This document shows positions 45,478 to 55,713 of a stretch of DNA of 64,000 nt, piece after piece. The DNA comes from JABFSA01 sp963827515 (GTDB lineage Bacteria; Acidobacteriota; Vicinamibacteria; Vicinamibacterales; UBA2999). Each line of letters opens with the position of its first letter. The stretch's first letter is position 1. A program made the translations under genes and the position numbers. The notes below the pieces were generated by a model. It searched no databases. It was not told where the DNA came from and saw only the letters and a list, made by a program, of their open reading frames with translations. The DNA is taken from positions 269,084 through 333,083 of the forward strand of contig CAWHBF010000010.1 of the NCBI GenBank assembly GCA_963827515.1. The letters are read 5' to 3'.

Positions 45478-46883
45478 CACCCGAGCCACGCGTCCGGCTG
45501 CTCGGCGAAGCGCCCGAACCAGTCGGCGAGCGCGGCGTGCTCGGCGTCCTTTCCCAATCCAGACTCCACGCTGACGCCGAAAAGCGTCGAACACACACTC
45601 GGGTCCTCGAGCGCGCCATGCAGGTAGGTGCCAACCAGCCGATCGAGCCGAACCCCTTCCGCCGTTCCATCGTCGAGTCGGGCGAACGCCGGCAGTTGTT
45701 GCTTGCACGTCGTCCGCCCAAGATGAATCTCATAGGCCGGGAACGAGATGTTCTCCCCCATCGTCGCGCGTCGAAGTGTCGTCGTCTTGTCGACGGCGAG
45801 AATTGTCTCGGCTGGTAAGAGCCCCAACCCCGTCGCGCTCCCGCGCGAGGACTCGAGACCGTGCGGATCGTGAATGGCCTCACCCATCATCTGGAACCCG
45901 CCACAAATCCCGATCACCGTGGCGCCGCGTCGATGTTGATCGCGCACCCACCCGTCGAGTCCCCGATCGCGCATCCATGCCAGGTCCGACAGCGTGTCCT
46001 TCGAGCCCGGGAGGATCACGAAGTCATAGGCTCGGTCTCGTGGTGTCGAGATCCAGTCCGACCACTGCAGCAGCCGAAAGTCGGTGCCGTTCGAGAGGCG
46101 TGGGAACTCTACGATCGCGATCGACGCTCCCGGTGGCGCCGGGCGCTTCGGTCTCCGATCGAGCGCGAGGCTATCTTCTGCGTCCACCCTGAGGTCGTCG
46201 GCGTACGGGAATACGCCGAGGCACGGTGCGCCGCTCCTGGATTCGAGCAGCCGGCGTCCCTCGTCGAACAACGACATGTCTCCCCGAAACTTGTTGATCA
46301 TGAAGCCGCGGAAGAGACTGCGTTCTTCCGTCGTCAATAACGACACGGTGCCCAGAATCGAGGCGAACACGCCGCCGCGCTCGATGTCGGCCACGAGCAC
46401 CCACGGAGCGCGAATCCGCGTCACGAGACCCAGATTCACCAGATCGAACGCGCGCAGATTGAGCTCGCTCACGCTGCCCGCGCCTTCGACGACGATGACG
46501 TCGAAGCGTCGTGAGAGGTCTTGGTATGCCGCAAGCACGTGTGTCAGCAGCTCGTCGAAGTGGTCGTAGTAGCCGCGGGCCGGCAGGGTCTTCCAGACAC
46601 GCCCATTGACGATCACCTGGCTCGTGCCGTCGCCATTGGGCTTCAAGAGAATCGGATTCATGGCGGGCTCTGGCTCGAGCCCGCACGCCTCCGCCTGCGC
46701 CACCTGTGCGCGGCCGATCTCGCCGCCCGCACGGCACGGGTACGAATGATTCGACATGTTCTGCGCCTTGAACGGCGCGACGCGGATGCCTTTCCTCGTC
46801 AGCCAGGCACAGATCGCCGTGGTCATCCAGCTCTTGCCGGCATTGGACGACGTGCCGCCAACGAAGATCGGTTTCGCCGTCAC
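45477..46883 (-). CDS. cobQ: Cobyric acid synthase CobQ/CbiP
   Basis: 468 residues. It amidates adenosylcobyrinic a,c-diamide at b, d, e and g with glutamine and ATP. The N-terminal ATP-binding half is a dethiobiotin-synthetase-like P-loop domain (VGGTSSNAGKSWMTTAICAWL, KAQNMSNHSYP, NPILLKPNGDGTSQVIVNGR). The C-terminal glutamine amidotransferase half has the catalytic Cys in GICGGFQMMGE and the His in GTYLHGALE. The start is a GTG at 46883 overlapping the chlID TGA (GTGA). Confidence 0.95.
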   Translation of the reverse strand: MTAKPIFVGGTSSNAGKSWMTTAICAWLTRKGIRVAPFKAQNMSNHSYPCRAGGEIGRAQVAQAEACGLEPEPAMNPILLKPNGDGTSQVIVNGRVWKTLPARGYYDHFDELLTHVLAAYQDLSRRFDVIVVEGAGSVSELNLRAFDLVNLGLVTRIRAPWVLVADIERGGVFASILGTVSLLTTEERSLFRGFMINKFRGDMSLFDEGRRLLESRSGAPCLGVFPYADDLRVDAEDSLALDRRPKRPAPPGASIAIVEFPRLSNGTDFRLLQWSDWISTPRDRAYDFVILPGSKDTLSDLAWMRDRGLDGWVRDQHRRGATVIGICGGFQMMGEAIHDPHGLESSRGSATGLGLLPAETILAVDKTTTLRRATMGENISFPAYEIHLGRTTCKQQLPAFARLDDGTAEGVRLDRLVGTYLHGALEDPSVCSTLFGVSVESGLGKDAEHAALADWFGRFAEQPDAWLG

Positions 46884-48598
46884 GGATGCGCCGTGGTGCG
46901 CTCGGCCATCGGTCGCACGAGATCCAGGAGCCGCACCTCGTCGAGTGCATCGAGTGCGAGGTGCGTGCCGTGCATGTGATCGGCTAGTTCGCGCGCGCGA
47001 CCGGATGGATGTGGGCCGGTCTCCGAATCGATGACGAGTACGGGACACGTGATGGCCGCTGCGGCATCCAGGGCGTCCGCCCAGGGATCCGCGGTCCGGC
47101 TGGGTACGTTCGCACGCCCATCGGTCAGCAGAACTACGGCTGTATCCTCCGTGACCAGGGTCGCGGCGAGCTCCAAGCCATGCGCCAACGGCGTCCTGCC
47201 ACCGGTTGGCAGATAGGTCAGCGCGGCTCTTGCCTCCCGGGCATCGCACGTCGGTTGAAGGACGATCTCCGCCGCGGCCCCTCGAAACACGACAACCGCG
47301 ACTTCGTCGTGACGTCGTACCGATGCGTCCATGAGTCCTGCGACGGCGCCTTTGACGAGGCGCATGCGCTGCTGGACGCCCTGCGATCCACTGGAGTCGA
47401 CCACGAACACGAATCGCCGGCCGGCGACCCGAGCACGGAGCTTCTCGTGAAGATCCTCCGGGCGCGTTCGAGGCGTGCCCGTACGCACGAGCGTGTGGAC
47501 GAGCGTCGACCGCATGTCCAGCTCGCCTGGCTGGGTAGCCGGCCGTGCCCCGACGACTGTACCCCTGGGGGCTCCAAGCACGGCGCCATTCCCGCCACCC
47601 GAGGCGCCGTCCTGGGCTCGCACAACGAGTCGTGGCATCGCAATCGGGCTGGAGTCGAACACCTTGTCCGGCTGAGCATCACGACCGCCGGCACCCTCGG
47701 GTGCCGATGTCCCCGCAGAGGTCGTTCCGGGTGGAGGGGGCGATGGAGCACGTCGAGGTGATAACCGGTGATCGAGGGCCAACGGCAGGACCATCTCGAC
47801 GTGCGAGGCGGTCACGTCAGTGACACCTTCGAGCGCGGCCAGCGCCACGCTCGCACGCACGATGGCGAGGTCCGCTCTCAACGACCGGACGCCTCGCGCA
47901 CAGACCTGCTCGCTGACGACACCGAACAGTTCTTTGCCGAACGAGACGGATTTCACGCCTTGCCGCGCCCGATGCAACCGCTGGGAGAGTGCATGCTGCT
48001 CGTCTCGCCACGTGTGGGCAAATGCCTCAGGGTCCGCATCGAACGCGATCCGTCTCTGAACAGCATCGCTGCGCGTCGAGGGGTCCGTCGGCGTCGACAC
48101 GTCCGCGACCAACGCGAAGCGATCGAGCAGCTGCGGCCTGAGTCCACCTTCCTCCGGATTCATGCTGCCCACGAGAACGAACCGAGCCTCCTGCCGCGCG
48201 CTGAATCCCTCGCGTTCGACCACGTGCACCCCGCTCGAAACCGCGTCGAGAAGCGCATCGGCCAGGTGATCTGACAGGAGGTTGACTTCGTCGATGTACA
48301 AGACGCCACCGTGCGCCTCTGACAGGAGACCCGGCTTGAGCGCGGACTCGCCTTTGAGGGCGCGCTCCACATCGAGACCTCCGAGCACCCGGTCCTCCGT
48401 TGCCCCGATTGGGAGATCCACGAATCGAGATCCCTCGTCCAACAGAGCACCGAGCGCGCGGGCGGCCGTGCTCTTTCCAGCGCCCCTATCGCCGCGAACC
48501 AGCAGACTCAAGCGGTGATCGATGGCGGCGAGTTGCAACGCGAGCTGCAAGCGCTCGAGTCCGGCGAGGGCGGCAAAGGGAAAATTCAACGAGCTCAT
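46880..48598 (-). CDS. ChlI-ChlD fusion, AAA+/VWA subunit of a CobN-type chelatase
   Basis: 572 residues. An AAA+ ATPase with Walker A GDRGAGKST (36-44), Walker B GVLYIDEVNLLSD and sensor text VLVGSMNPEEGGLRPQLLDRF is followed by a Pro/Gly-rich linker (about 280-330) and a VWA domain with the MIDAS motif VDSSGSQ and TDGRANVPS. It combines the ChlI and ChlD roles and would power metal insertion by CobN. The start overlaps the cobN stop (ATGA). Mg- versus Co-chelation is decided by the CobN context, not by this protein. Confidence 0.93.
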   Translation of the reverse strand: MSSLNFPFAALAGLERLQLALQLAAIDHRLSLLVRGDRGAGKSTAARALGALLDEGSRFVDLPIGATEDRVLGGLDVERALKGESALKPGLLSEAHGGVLYIDEVNLLSDHLADALLDAVSSGVHVVEREGFSARQEARFVLVGSMNPEEGGLRPQLLDRFALVADVSTPTDPSTRSDAVQRRIAFDADPEAFAHTWRDEQHALSQRLHRARQGVKSVSFGKELFGVVSEQVCARGVRSLRADLAIVRASVALAALEGVTDVTASHVEMVLPLALDHRLSPRRAPSPPPPGTTSAGTSAPEGAGGRDAQPDKVFDSSPIAMPRLVVRAQDGASGGGNGAVLGAPRGTVVGARPATQPGELDMRSTLVHTLVRTGTPRTRPEDLHEKLRARVAGRRFVFVVDSSGSQGVQQRMRLVKGAVAGLMDASVRRHDEVAVVVFRGAAAEIVLQPTCDAREARAALTYLPTGGRTPLAHGLELAATLVTEDTAVVLLTDGRANVPSRTADPWADALDAAAAITCPVLVIDSETGPHPSGRARELADHMHGTHLALDALDEVRLLDLVRPMAERTTAHP

Positions 48599-51500
48599 GG
48601 CGTCTCCTGCAGGCGTTCACCACGTGCTTCGACGAGCGTTTCGGCGTCGAGCAGCACCTGACGCAAGGCGTCGAGGGTTTCGGTCTCGGGATGCTCCCAG
48701 AGACCTCGGTCGCTGGCTTCGAGCAGGCGCTCGGCGATGGCCTGGAACGCCCACGGATTCGATTGCGCCAGGAAGTCGCGCATCACCGGGGACAACGCGT
48801 ATTCCCGGGCCAGTCCTTCGTAGACGAAATCGGGCGCAACGTGCGCCGTGACGTCGAACCCGAAGATGTAGTCCACGGTGGTGGTGAGCTCGAGGCCACC
48901 TTTGTAGCCGTGGCGGCGGATGCCGTCCAACCACTTGGGGTTCACCACACGTGAGCGATAGACGCGCAGAGCTTCCTCCCGCAGATCGCGTACGCGGACA
49001 GCATCGGGCCTGGAGCTGTCACCGAAGTACGCCTTGGGTTGCCGGCCAGTCAAGGCCCGCACGCTCGCGATCATCCCTCCGTGGAACTGGTAGTAGTCGT
49101 CCGAGTCGAAGATGTCGTGTTCGCGGTTGTCCTGGTTGTGGACGGCCACCTCGACTGTGGAGAAGCGATGCCGGAACACCGCACGCGCGTCTACGCCATC
49201 AGCCTCCCGACCGTATGCGTACCCGCCCCATTCCACGAAGACCTGCGCCAGGTCATCGTCTGACTGCCAGTGATGGGTTTCGAGTAGCGCCTGAATGCCG
49301 GCGCCGTATGAACCTGGCTTGGCGCCGAAGATCCGGTAGCGCGCGGAAGCCTCCGCCTCTTCCGGAGCCATCTCATCGTGGGATGCAAGGTCGGCGAGGT
49401 AGTGCTTCCTGGGATAATTCCGATCAAGAGGCTCGTCTGCATCGATCGCGAGCTCGAACGCGCGATCGACCAAATCGATGAGGTGCGGAAACGCGTCACG
49501 GAAGAAACCGCTGATACGAAGCGTGACGTCGATTCGTGGACGGCCGAGCCGGTCGAGCGGGATGAGAGCCAGGTCGTACACGCGACGCGAACGAGGGTCC
49601 CAGACGGGCTCGACGCCAAGCAGCGCCAGCACCTCGGCGATGTCGTCGCCCTGCGTGCGCATCTGCGACGTACCCCAGGCCCCGAGCCCGATCATCTCGG
49701 GATACCGGTCCTCTTCGGCGCGATGGCGCTCCACAACCTCCCGTGCGAGTTGCCGGCCGACGCTCCATGCCGCCTGGGACGGGAGCGCACGCGGATCGAC
49801 CGAATAGAAGTTCCGACCCGTCGGAAGCACATGGGCCATGCCTCGTGTGGGCGCGCCGGCCGGCCCCGCGGGAACGTAGCGTCCTTCAAGCGCGTCGAGC
49901 ACATGCGCAACCTCGTCGCTGACCTGCTCCAGCGCCGGCATGAGCGTCTGGCATGCGAACGTCAATGCGACATCCAGTTCGGCGGACGTGGACCCGAGCA
50001 CCGCAGTCTGCACGTCATGAACGGCTCCGGCACGAAATCCCTCGTGCTCGAGAAGGACGAACAGATCGTGGGCGACGCGTTCGAGCTTCTCGAGTACGTC
50101 GCTGTTGGTGACGCAGGGCACGTCCAGGACGAGGCGCTGGTCATCCAACTTCGCGCCCGGCTGGGCCAGGAGCTTGTCGAGGTCGAACCCCAAAAACCTG
50201 GCGAGACCCACCTGCACGCTGGGAACAGCAGCGTTGGGAAGCCGCGTGAGAGCTCGCATCGTGTCCGGCAAGTGACGGCATCTCGCCGAGCACGTGCAAT
50301 CCATCACGAATCTGCGCCATGCCGAGATCGCACAGATAGCCGTCAATGTCTTCGATGAGATGGGCGACTTCGTTTCCGCTCATCTCCGCGAGCGATACGG
50401 GCACGCCTTCTGGCGTCAGCTCGTCGTCCCATTCGTGCGTGTGGTCGCCATGGTCGCGTGCGAGGATCGTCCGGACGTCGAGATCGGTGTGCAGGTGCGT
50501 CTCCTGCATCAGATCCCAAATCTGCTGCTGGATGAGGGGCAATTTGGACGGATCGAGCTTCTCGACGACGTAGTACTCGTTGACGAGCTCGTTGAGGGCT
50601 GCGAGAGGACCGTACGTCTCGGCGTTGGTCATCGCCGGCATCAGGTGATCCACGATGACCGCGTGCGCGCGGCGTTTGGCTTGGGTCCCTTCCCCTGGGT
50701 CGTTGACGATGAACGGATACACGAGGGGCACATCGCCGAGCAGGGCGTCCGGGTAGCACTCGCTGGAGAGGCCCACGGCTTTGCCGGGAAGCCACTCGAG
50801 CGTCCCGTGCTTCCCGACGTGGACGATGGCATCGGCTCCCCAGCCTCCGTCCTGCGTTGGCGTGGCGAGCCATCGATAGAATGCCGCGTAGTGGTGCGTC
50901 GGTGGCAGATCCGGAGTGTGATAGATGGCGTCAGGATTCAATCCGTACCCACGCGGCGGTTGCAACGCGACGAGCGAGTTCCCCAGCGGGAGCGCCGCGA
51001 AGAGGTAGTGCTCCGGATCGCTCCATGGCTCATCAGCGGGCGCGGCCCTCAGCGCCATTCGCGGAGGCGCAATCTTCTTGTCGATACGCCTGTCGGCACT
51101 CGGCCGGGCGTATCCGCGCGCGACCGGCTCTCCCCACCATTCCGCCATGCGTTGCCGCGCTGACTCAGGCAGCCGCTCGAACTCGACAGCGTAGCGGGAA
51201 CGCGGCATCCGCATGGCCAATGCCGGGTCCAACGGATGCGACTCGTCGTAGCTGCCACGAGCTAGCAGCCGAAACATCAGCTCATCGCCGTCGGCGGGCA
51301 GGTCGGCGACGACATGACCGCGCGCCGACATCGCCCTCAGCAGGTTCAGGAGGCTGGCGGGAGCATCGAGCCCCACGGCGTTGCCAACCTGCGAGGCCTT
51401 GGACGAGGAATTGGTCAGGACGAACGCTACGCGCGCCTCATCCCTCGGCAGGTGACGCAGACGTGCCAGCGCGGCGGCGATGCCTGCCACTCGATCGACG

Positions 51501-52951
51501 CGGTCCGGATTCGGCTGATAGAGGCCGGCTCGCTCGTCCGACCGATCTTTGAATGAAATGGGCGCCGAAATAATGCGCCCATCGAGCTCGGGGATCGCCA
51601 CGTTGATGGCCGTGTCGAGCGCCGTCAGCCCCCGCCGCGACACTTCCCAACTCTCGCGAGACATGCCGCTGGCAATCGCCTGCACGACAGGCACGTCGAG
51701 CCGCTCGAATACCGGAACGTGGGCACCCATCGTGATGCCCCCGGCATTGACTTCGCCGAGCGCGAACGACAATGTCGAGACGACGACATCCGCCCGACCC
51801 TCGACAATGCGCAGGGCCGCGGGCAGATCGCCGTCGCGTGCGCGAAGACTCGACGTGAACACCGGAAGGGCGTTGAGACCCCTGCTGTCGAGCGCGTCGA
51901 CCAGCGCGTCCACGAACGCCACGTTTCCGCTGAGAAGATGCGCGCGGTAGAACAGGACGGCGGCAGTCGGTCTCGTGAGATCCGCACGCTGTTGCCAATC
52001 CCCGATGGTCGCCGCTTCGACATCGCGCAGGTACACGCCGTGCTCGGGCACGGCAAGTGGAGGGCTGCTCCGGTAGCTTGTGAGCGTCAGACGGTCGGCT
52101 AGCAGCTTGACGCACTCCGCCACGTTGCGCTCACCGCCTTGCATGAGGTACGCGGTCACGGCATCGAGGACGTCGAGCGGAACGGTGCCAGCCTCGGTAA
52201 AGTCGGCGCGACGCTCCCCAGTACCGCTGACAATGATGAGATGTCGGGACGTCTCACGGCAGTGCTGCTGGAGTCGTTCGAGGCCCGCAATCGAGCCGAG
52301 CTCTCCGTGCAGCCGCAACACGACGATACGTGCGCGGCCGACCTCGCCTTCGAGGATCAGAGCCATCTGCTCATCGGTCTGCACGCGAAGGAGCGAGACG
52401 CTTGCGACACGCAGATCGCGCGGCAACGTGTGAGACGCCTGGGCAAGCGCGAGCAGGTCGGTGTCGGCGTGCGAAAGCAAGGCCAACGTCGGGCCGTGAT
52501 CGGCCGACGCACCCGGATCGACTCGTGCCGGAGCCGTCCGCGGTTGACTCTCCCAGTCGTAGAAATTGAAGGAGTATTCGACCAGATCGATCGGCACAGC
52601 CAGAAAGCGGTCCGCGCGGACCATCGTCTCGATGTAGTCGAAGATGAGCCGAACATGCCACGGGGTATTCACCGAGTGGAACCAGACGGCTCGGCCGTCG
52701 AACACAAGACTGGCGACGTTTGCGAGTGCGCAGGGCCCGAGGCATCCCGCCTTCGTCAGGTGAACGACGCTCCGGAGCTTCCGCCGTCGCCATTCAGCCG
52801 TGAAGGTATCGGCGGGCACAGCGGCGTAGCCGCGCTCGGTCTTGCCACAGCAACATCCGGTGAAGCAGTACGACAGGTGCGCGCGTCGCTGCACGACGCT
52901 GATCGTGCGGCCATCGGCCCGGACGACGCGCTGTCGAGATGTGTCGGCCAT
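48595..52951 (-). CDS. cobN: CobN cobaltochelatase large subunit with N-terminal [2Fe-2S] domain, one frame break
   Basis: About 1,451 residues after removing one base at 50270-50271 (CTTG to CTG). Residues 1-115 form a thioredoxin-like ferredoxin domain: C29, C33-C35 (SYCFTGCCCGK) and C70, C74 (AGCLGPCALAN). The CobN body follows: HVGKHGTLEWLPGKAVGLSSECYPD, LPTGRNFYSVDPRALPSQAAW and RRHGYKGGLELTTTVDYIFGFDVTA. It inserts cobalt into hydrogenobyrinic acid diamide with ChlI/ChlD-type partners. The ATG at 52951 is 16 bases after the btuC stop. The ferredoxin-like domain is an unusual addition. Confidence 0.93.
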
Positions 52952-52967
52952 CTTCAATGTTTCGAGA

Positions 52968-53918
52968 TCACACACGCCGACGGACGAGCCAGACCAGATA
53001 GGGACCGCCGATGAACGCGGTGATGGCACCTGCAGGCACTTCGGCGGGCGCCATCACGACTCGGCCGAGCGCATCACACGACGCCAGCAGCACGCCACCT
53101 AGAAAGAACGCGCACGGCATCAGCACGCGATCGTCCGCGCTCACGCGCGCGCGGACCACATGCGGCACCACCAGTCCGACAAACCCGATGGGACCAGTGA
53201 GAGCAACGGTCGCGGCAGCCAGGACCGACCCTGTCGCATAGCCGGTGAACAGCAGCCCTGTCACGCGGGCCCCGCGCGTGGCAGCCCAGGCTTCGCCGAC
53301 GGCGAGAAGATTCCAGAATCTCGCCTGACGCACGATCAGCACCGTCGTCAGCACGACCACCGAGACGTAGGCTCCGAGGGCCGGATACTCGATCGCGTCA
53401 AGGCTGCCGATGAGCCAGCGCGTGATGGCGAACGACTCCGACATGCCGGCAAACCCATGCACCAGCAGGATCAGGGCGGTGCACACGCTATTGGTCGCCA
53501 CTCCCGCGAGCAACAGGCCGAACGCCGAGACCCGGCGCTGACGGGTTGCCGCGACCACGACGAGCACGAGCACCACCGCGGCGCCGCCGAACGCGCCGGC
53601 CCACACGCCGGCAATGCCGGCGTTCACGTGCCACCCGAAGGCAATCGCAACCACGGCGCCCAACGAGGCTCCCGTCGATACACCCAGCGTGTACGGTGTG
53701 GCGAGCGCGTCACGGAGCATCGACTGGAAGAGACTTCCTGCCAATGCCAGCGCCGCGCCGCCGAAGAGTCCGAGCAGCGTCCGCGACACGCGGAGGTAGA
53801 CGAGGATCGACCAGTCCGGCTCCTCGCGCGCCCACACGCGAGCCAGATCCAGCGGAGCCGGCCCCGCGAAAGGCAGCAACAACGCCGCCGCACCGAACGC
53901 CAGCGGCAGACCCCGCAA
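52968..53918 (-). CDS. BtuC-type ABC permease (second import system)
   Basis: 316 residues, with about nine hydrophobic helices. FecCD/BtuC motifs include LRVSRTLLGLFGGAALALAGSLFQ (with the RxPR-like region), TPYTLGVSTGASLGA and TGPIGFVGLVVPHVVR, the coupling helix region. The only start that fits is TTG at 53918; there is no ATG or GTG in frame downstream of the btuD stop. It takes corrinoid or siderophore across the inner membrane together with the adjacent ATPase and binding protein. It lies directly upstream of cobN. Confidence 0.9.
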   Translation of the reverse strand: MRGLPLAFGAAALLLPFAGPAPLDLARVWAREEPDWSILVYLRVSRTLLGLFGGAALALAGSLFQSMLRDALATPYTLGVSTGASLGAVVAIAFGWHVNAGIAGVWAGAFGGAAVVLVLVVVAATRQRRVSAFGLLLAGVATNSVCTALILLVHGFAGMSESFAITRWLIGSLDAIEYPALGAYVSVVVLTTVLIVRQARFWNLLAVGEAWAATRGARVTGLLFTGYATGSVLAAATVALTGPIGFVGLVVPHVVRARVSADDRVLMPCAFFLGGVLLASCDALGRVVMAPAEVPAGAITAFIGGPYLVWLVRRRV

Positions 53919-53951
53919 TCCACTGCCGAGCGCGCCTGGTCTCGCGGTCGC

Positions 53952-54719
53952 TCACGTGTACCAGACCCACGGCCGACCGACAGGGGTTCGTGTCACGTCG
54001 AGTCTCGGGGAGAACAGATGCAGCCACTCGGGGGTCTCCAGCGAGACGTCAACGGCCATGTCTCTCGCGAGTGTCTTGTCTGCAAGTACGATCAATCGGG
54101 TGCAAAACCTCAGTGCGAGGTTGATGTCGTGCGTCACCGCAATACACGTCCCTCCGCGGTCGGCTTCCTCCCGAAGAAGGTTGAAGCACTGCAGCTGTTG
54201 ATCGATGTCGAGAAATGTCGCCGGTTCGTCGAGCAGGAGCAGCGTCGGCTGCTGAGCCAGACAGGCCGCGAGCAGCACCCGTTGCCGTTCGCCGCCGCTG
54301 AGCGTGGCAAGAGAGCGGTGGCGGAACTCGAGACAGCCGCATCGCACCATCGCCGCCTCCGCCACGAGGCGATCGGCCTCCGTCTCTGTCCAGGCGCCCG
54401 CGTGCGGGTAGCGTCCCATCAGGACGAGCTGCTCGGCTGAGAACGCCACCTCCGCGCGGAACATCTGCGGTAGATGGCTCATGGTCCTCGCCAGCTCTCG
54501 GGCCGACCACGCCTCGATGGGCCGGCCGTTGAGCACCACCGTGCCGGCACTCGGCGGCCGCAAGCCTGCGATGAGATCCAGCAGCGTGCTCTTGCCGGCG
54601 CCATTCCGGCCCATCAGCGCTACGAACTCACCGGATCCCACGCGAAACGTCACGTCGCGCAGCACCGGCACGTCACCGGCATGCCATCCGACGCCGGCCA
54701 CCTGCAGTTCCATCGTCAT
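53952..54719 (-). CDS. ABC transporter ATP-binding protein (second BtuD/FecE-type)
   Basis: 255 residues. Walker A GRNGAGKST, Q-loop LPQMF, signature LSGGERQRVLL, Walker B LLLLDEPATFLD and the H-loop VTHDINLAL are all present. The FhuC/BtuD-type layout fits the adjacent permease and binding protein. The start is the ATG at 54719, overlapping the btuF stop (ATGA). Confidence 0.93.
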   Translation of the reverse strand: MTMELQVAGVGWHAGDVPVLRDVTFRVGSGEFVALMGRNGAGKSTLLDLIAGLRPPSAGTVVLNGRPIEAWSARELARTMSHLPQMFRAEVAFSAEQLVLMGRYPHAGAWTETEADRLVAEAAMVRCGCLEFRHRSLATLSGGERQRVLLAACLAQQPTLLLLDEPATFLDIDQQLQCFNLLREEADRGGTCIAVTHDINLALRFCTRLIVLADKTLARDMAVDVSLETPEWLHLFSPRLDVTRTPVGRPWVWYT

Positions 54720-55577
54720 GGGGCGACGGTAACGCCGTGCAGCCACAAGGCCATCGTTTCGGCCGCTTCTACGACTCGAGGCCCAGGAACCACGAATGCG
54801 TCACTCGTCACGGCGTGGACACGGCCCGCGCGCGATGCGGCCAGCGGCTGCCCTTTCCAGAGCGCTTCCGTGGTCACCCTCCGGGCCCGCCGCTCCTCGA
54901 GAGCGTCGCCCATATCCCCCGCGTCGATGATCACGTCGGGCGCGAGGCGAATGACGGTCTCCATCGAGATCCGTGGATACTCGGGGAGGCCTTCGTCGGC
55001 GAGCACGTTCACGCCGCCCGCGATGGTCGAGCAGGTCCGTCAGGTACGATTCACGTCCGACGGCAATCAAGTCGGTGAGCGTTCCGGCCCGGCGTCCGAT
55101 GATGAGTAGGACCCGCTGAGGTGCTCGCCCGGCGACGACGCCGCGCACTCGCTGGAGGCGACTCTCCAACTGAGCAATGAGCGTCGCGGCACGATCCGGA
55201 ACGCCTGCCGCGACCGCGATCGTCCGGATCGACGAATACACACCGGGCAACCGACCTCGCTCAACCGTCGCGAAGGGGATGCGAAGCGCGGACAATCGCT
55301 GCTCAATCCCACTCGGTCCCGCGTGGATCACGACCAGGTCCGGCCGCAGTCGGGCGATGAGCTCGGCATCCGGGCGGAGAAACGTGCCGATCTTCGGCAA
55401 GGTTCCGGCGGCATCTGGAAACCGACAGAATGTTGACACGCCCACGACACGATCGCCGAGCCCGAGTGCGAAGAGCGCTTCCGTGATGCTGGGCGACGTG
55501 GAGACAATGCGAGTCGCCGGCGCGGCACCGAGCGTCGTCCACCACAAGCATGCAATGAGAACCGTCAATCGCAACAT
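54716..55577 (-). CDS. BtuF-type periplasmic corrinoid-binding protein, one frame break (second system)
   Basis: About 286 residues after removing one base at 55025-55026 (GACC to GAC), which joins ...YLTDLLD to IAGGVNVLADEGLPEYPRIS. Signal peptide RLTVLIACLWWTTLGAAPA; the mature part has the BtuF motifs RIVSTSPSITEALFALGLGDRVVGVSTFCRFP, LRPDLVVIHAGP and APDVIIDAGD. It is the first gene after the btuB-btuF gap, which holds a variant palindromic repeat, and is coupled to the ATPase gene. Confidence 0.88.
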
Positions 55578-55629
55578 GAGCTGCTTCGTCTCTGCCTTAA
55601 CCGTCGCCTTTGATCGTCATCCGAATAAT

Positions 55630-55688
55630 GTAGAGCGCAGGCTTCAGCCTGCGCGTGAACGGCACGCGGGCTGAAGCCCCCGCGCTAC
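55630..55688. repeat. Variant of the CTAG palindromic element
   Basis: GTAGAGCGCAGGCTTCAGCC and GCGGGCTGAAGCCCCCGCGC keep the two-hairpin layout of the family with different stem sequences (compensated on both sides). It fills most of the 136-base gap between btuB and btuF, so the long transcript would contain it. Confidence 0.75.
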
Positions 55689-55713
55689 GGAGATCTGGGA
55701 ATCGTACTGGCAC

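Noticed and set aside
46880..52951. CobN/ChlID as magnesium chelatase (BchH/BchID)
   Set aside because: Surrounding genes are all corrinoid import, adenosylation and amidation, and the region is led by a cobalamin riboswitch, so cobalt chelation is the better reading.
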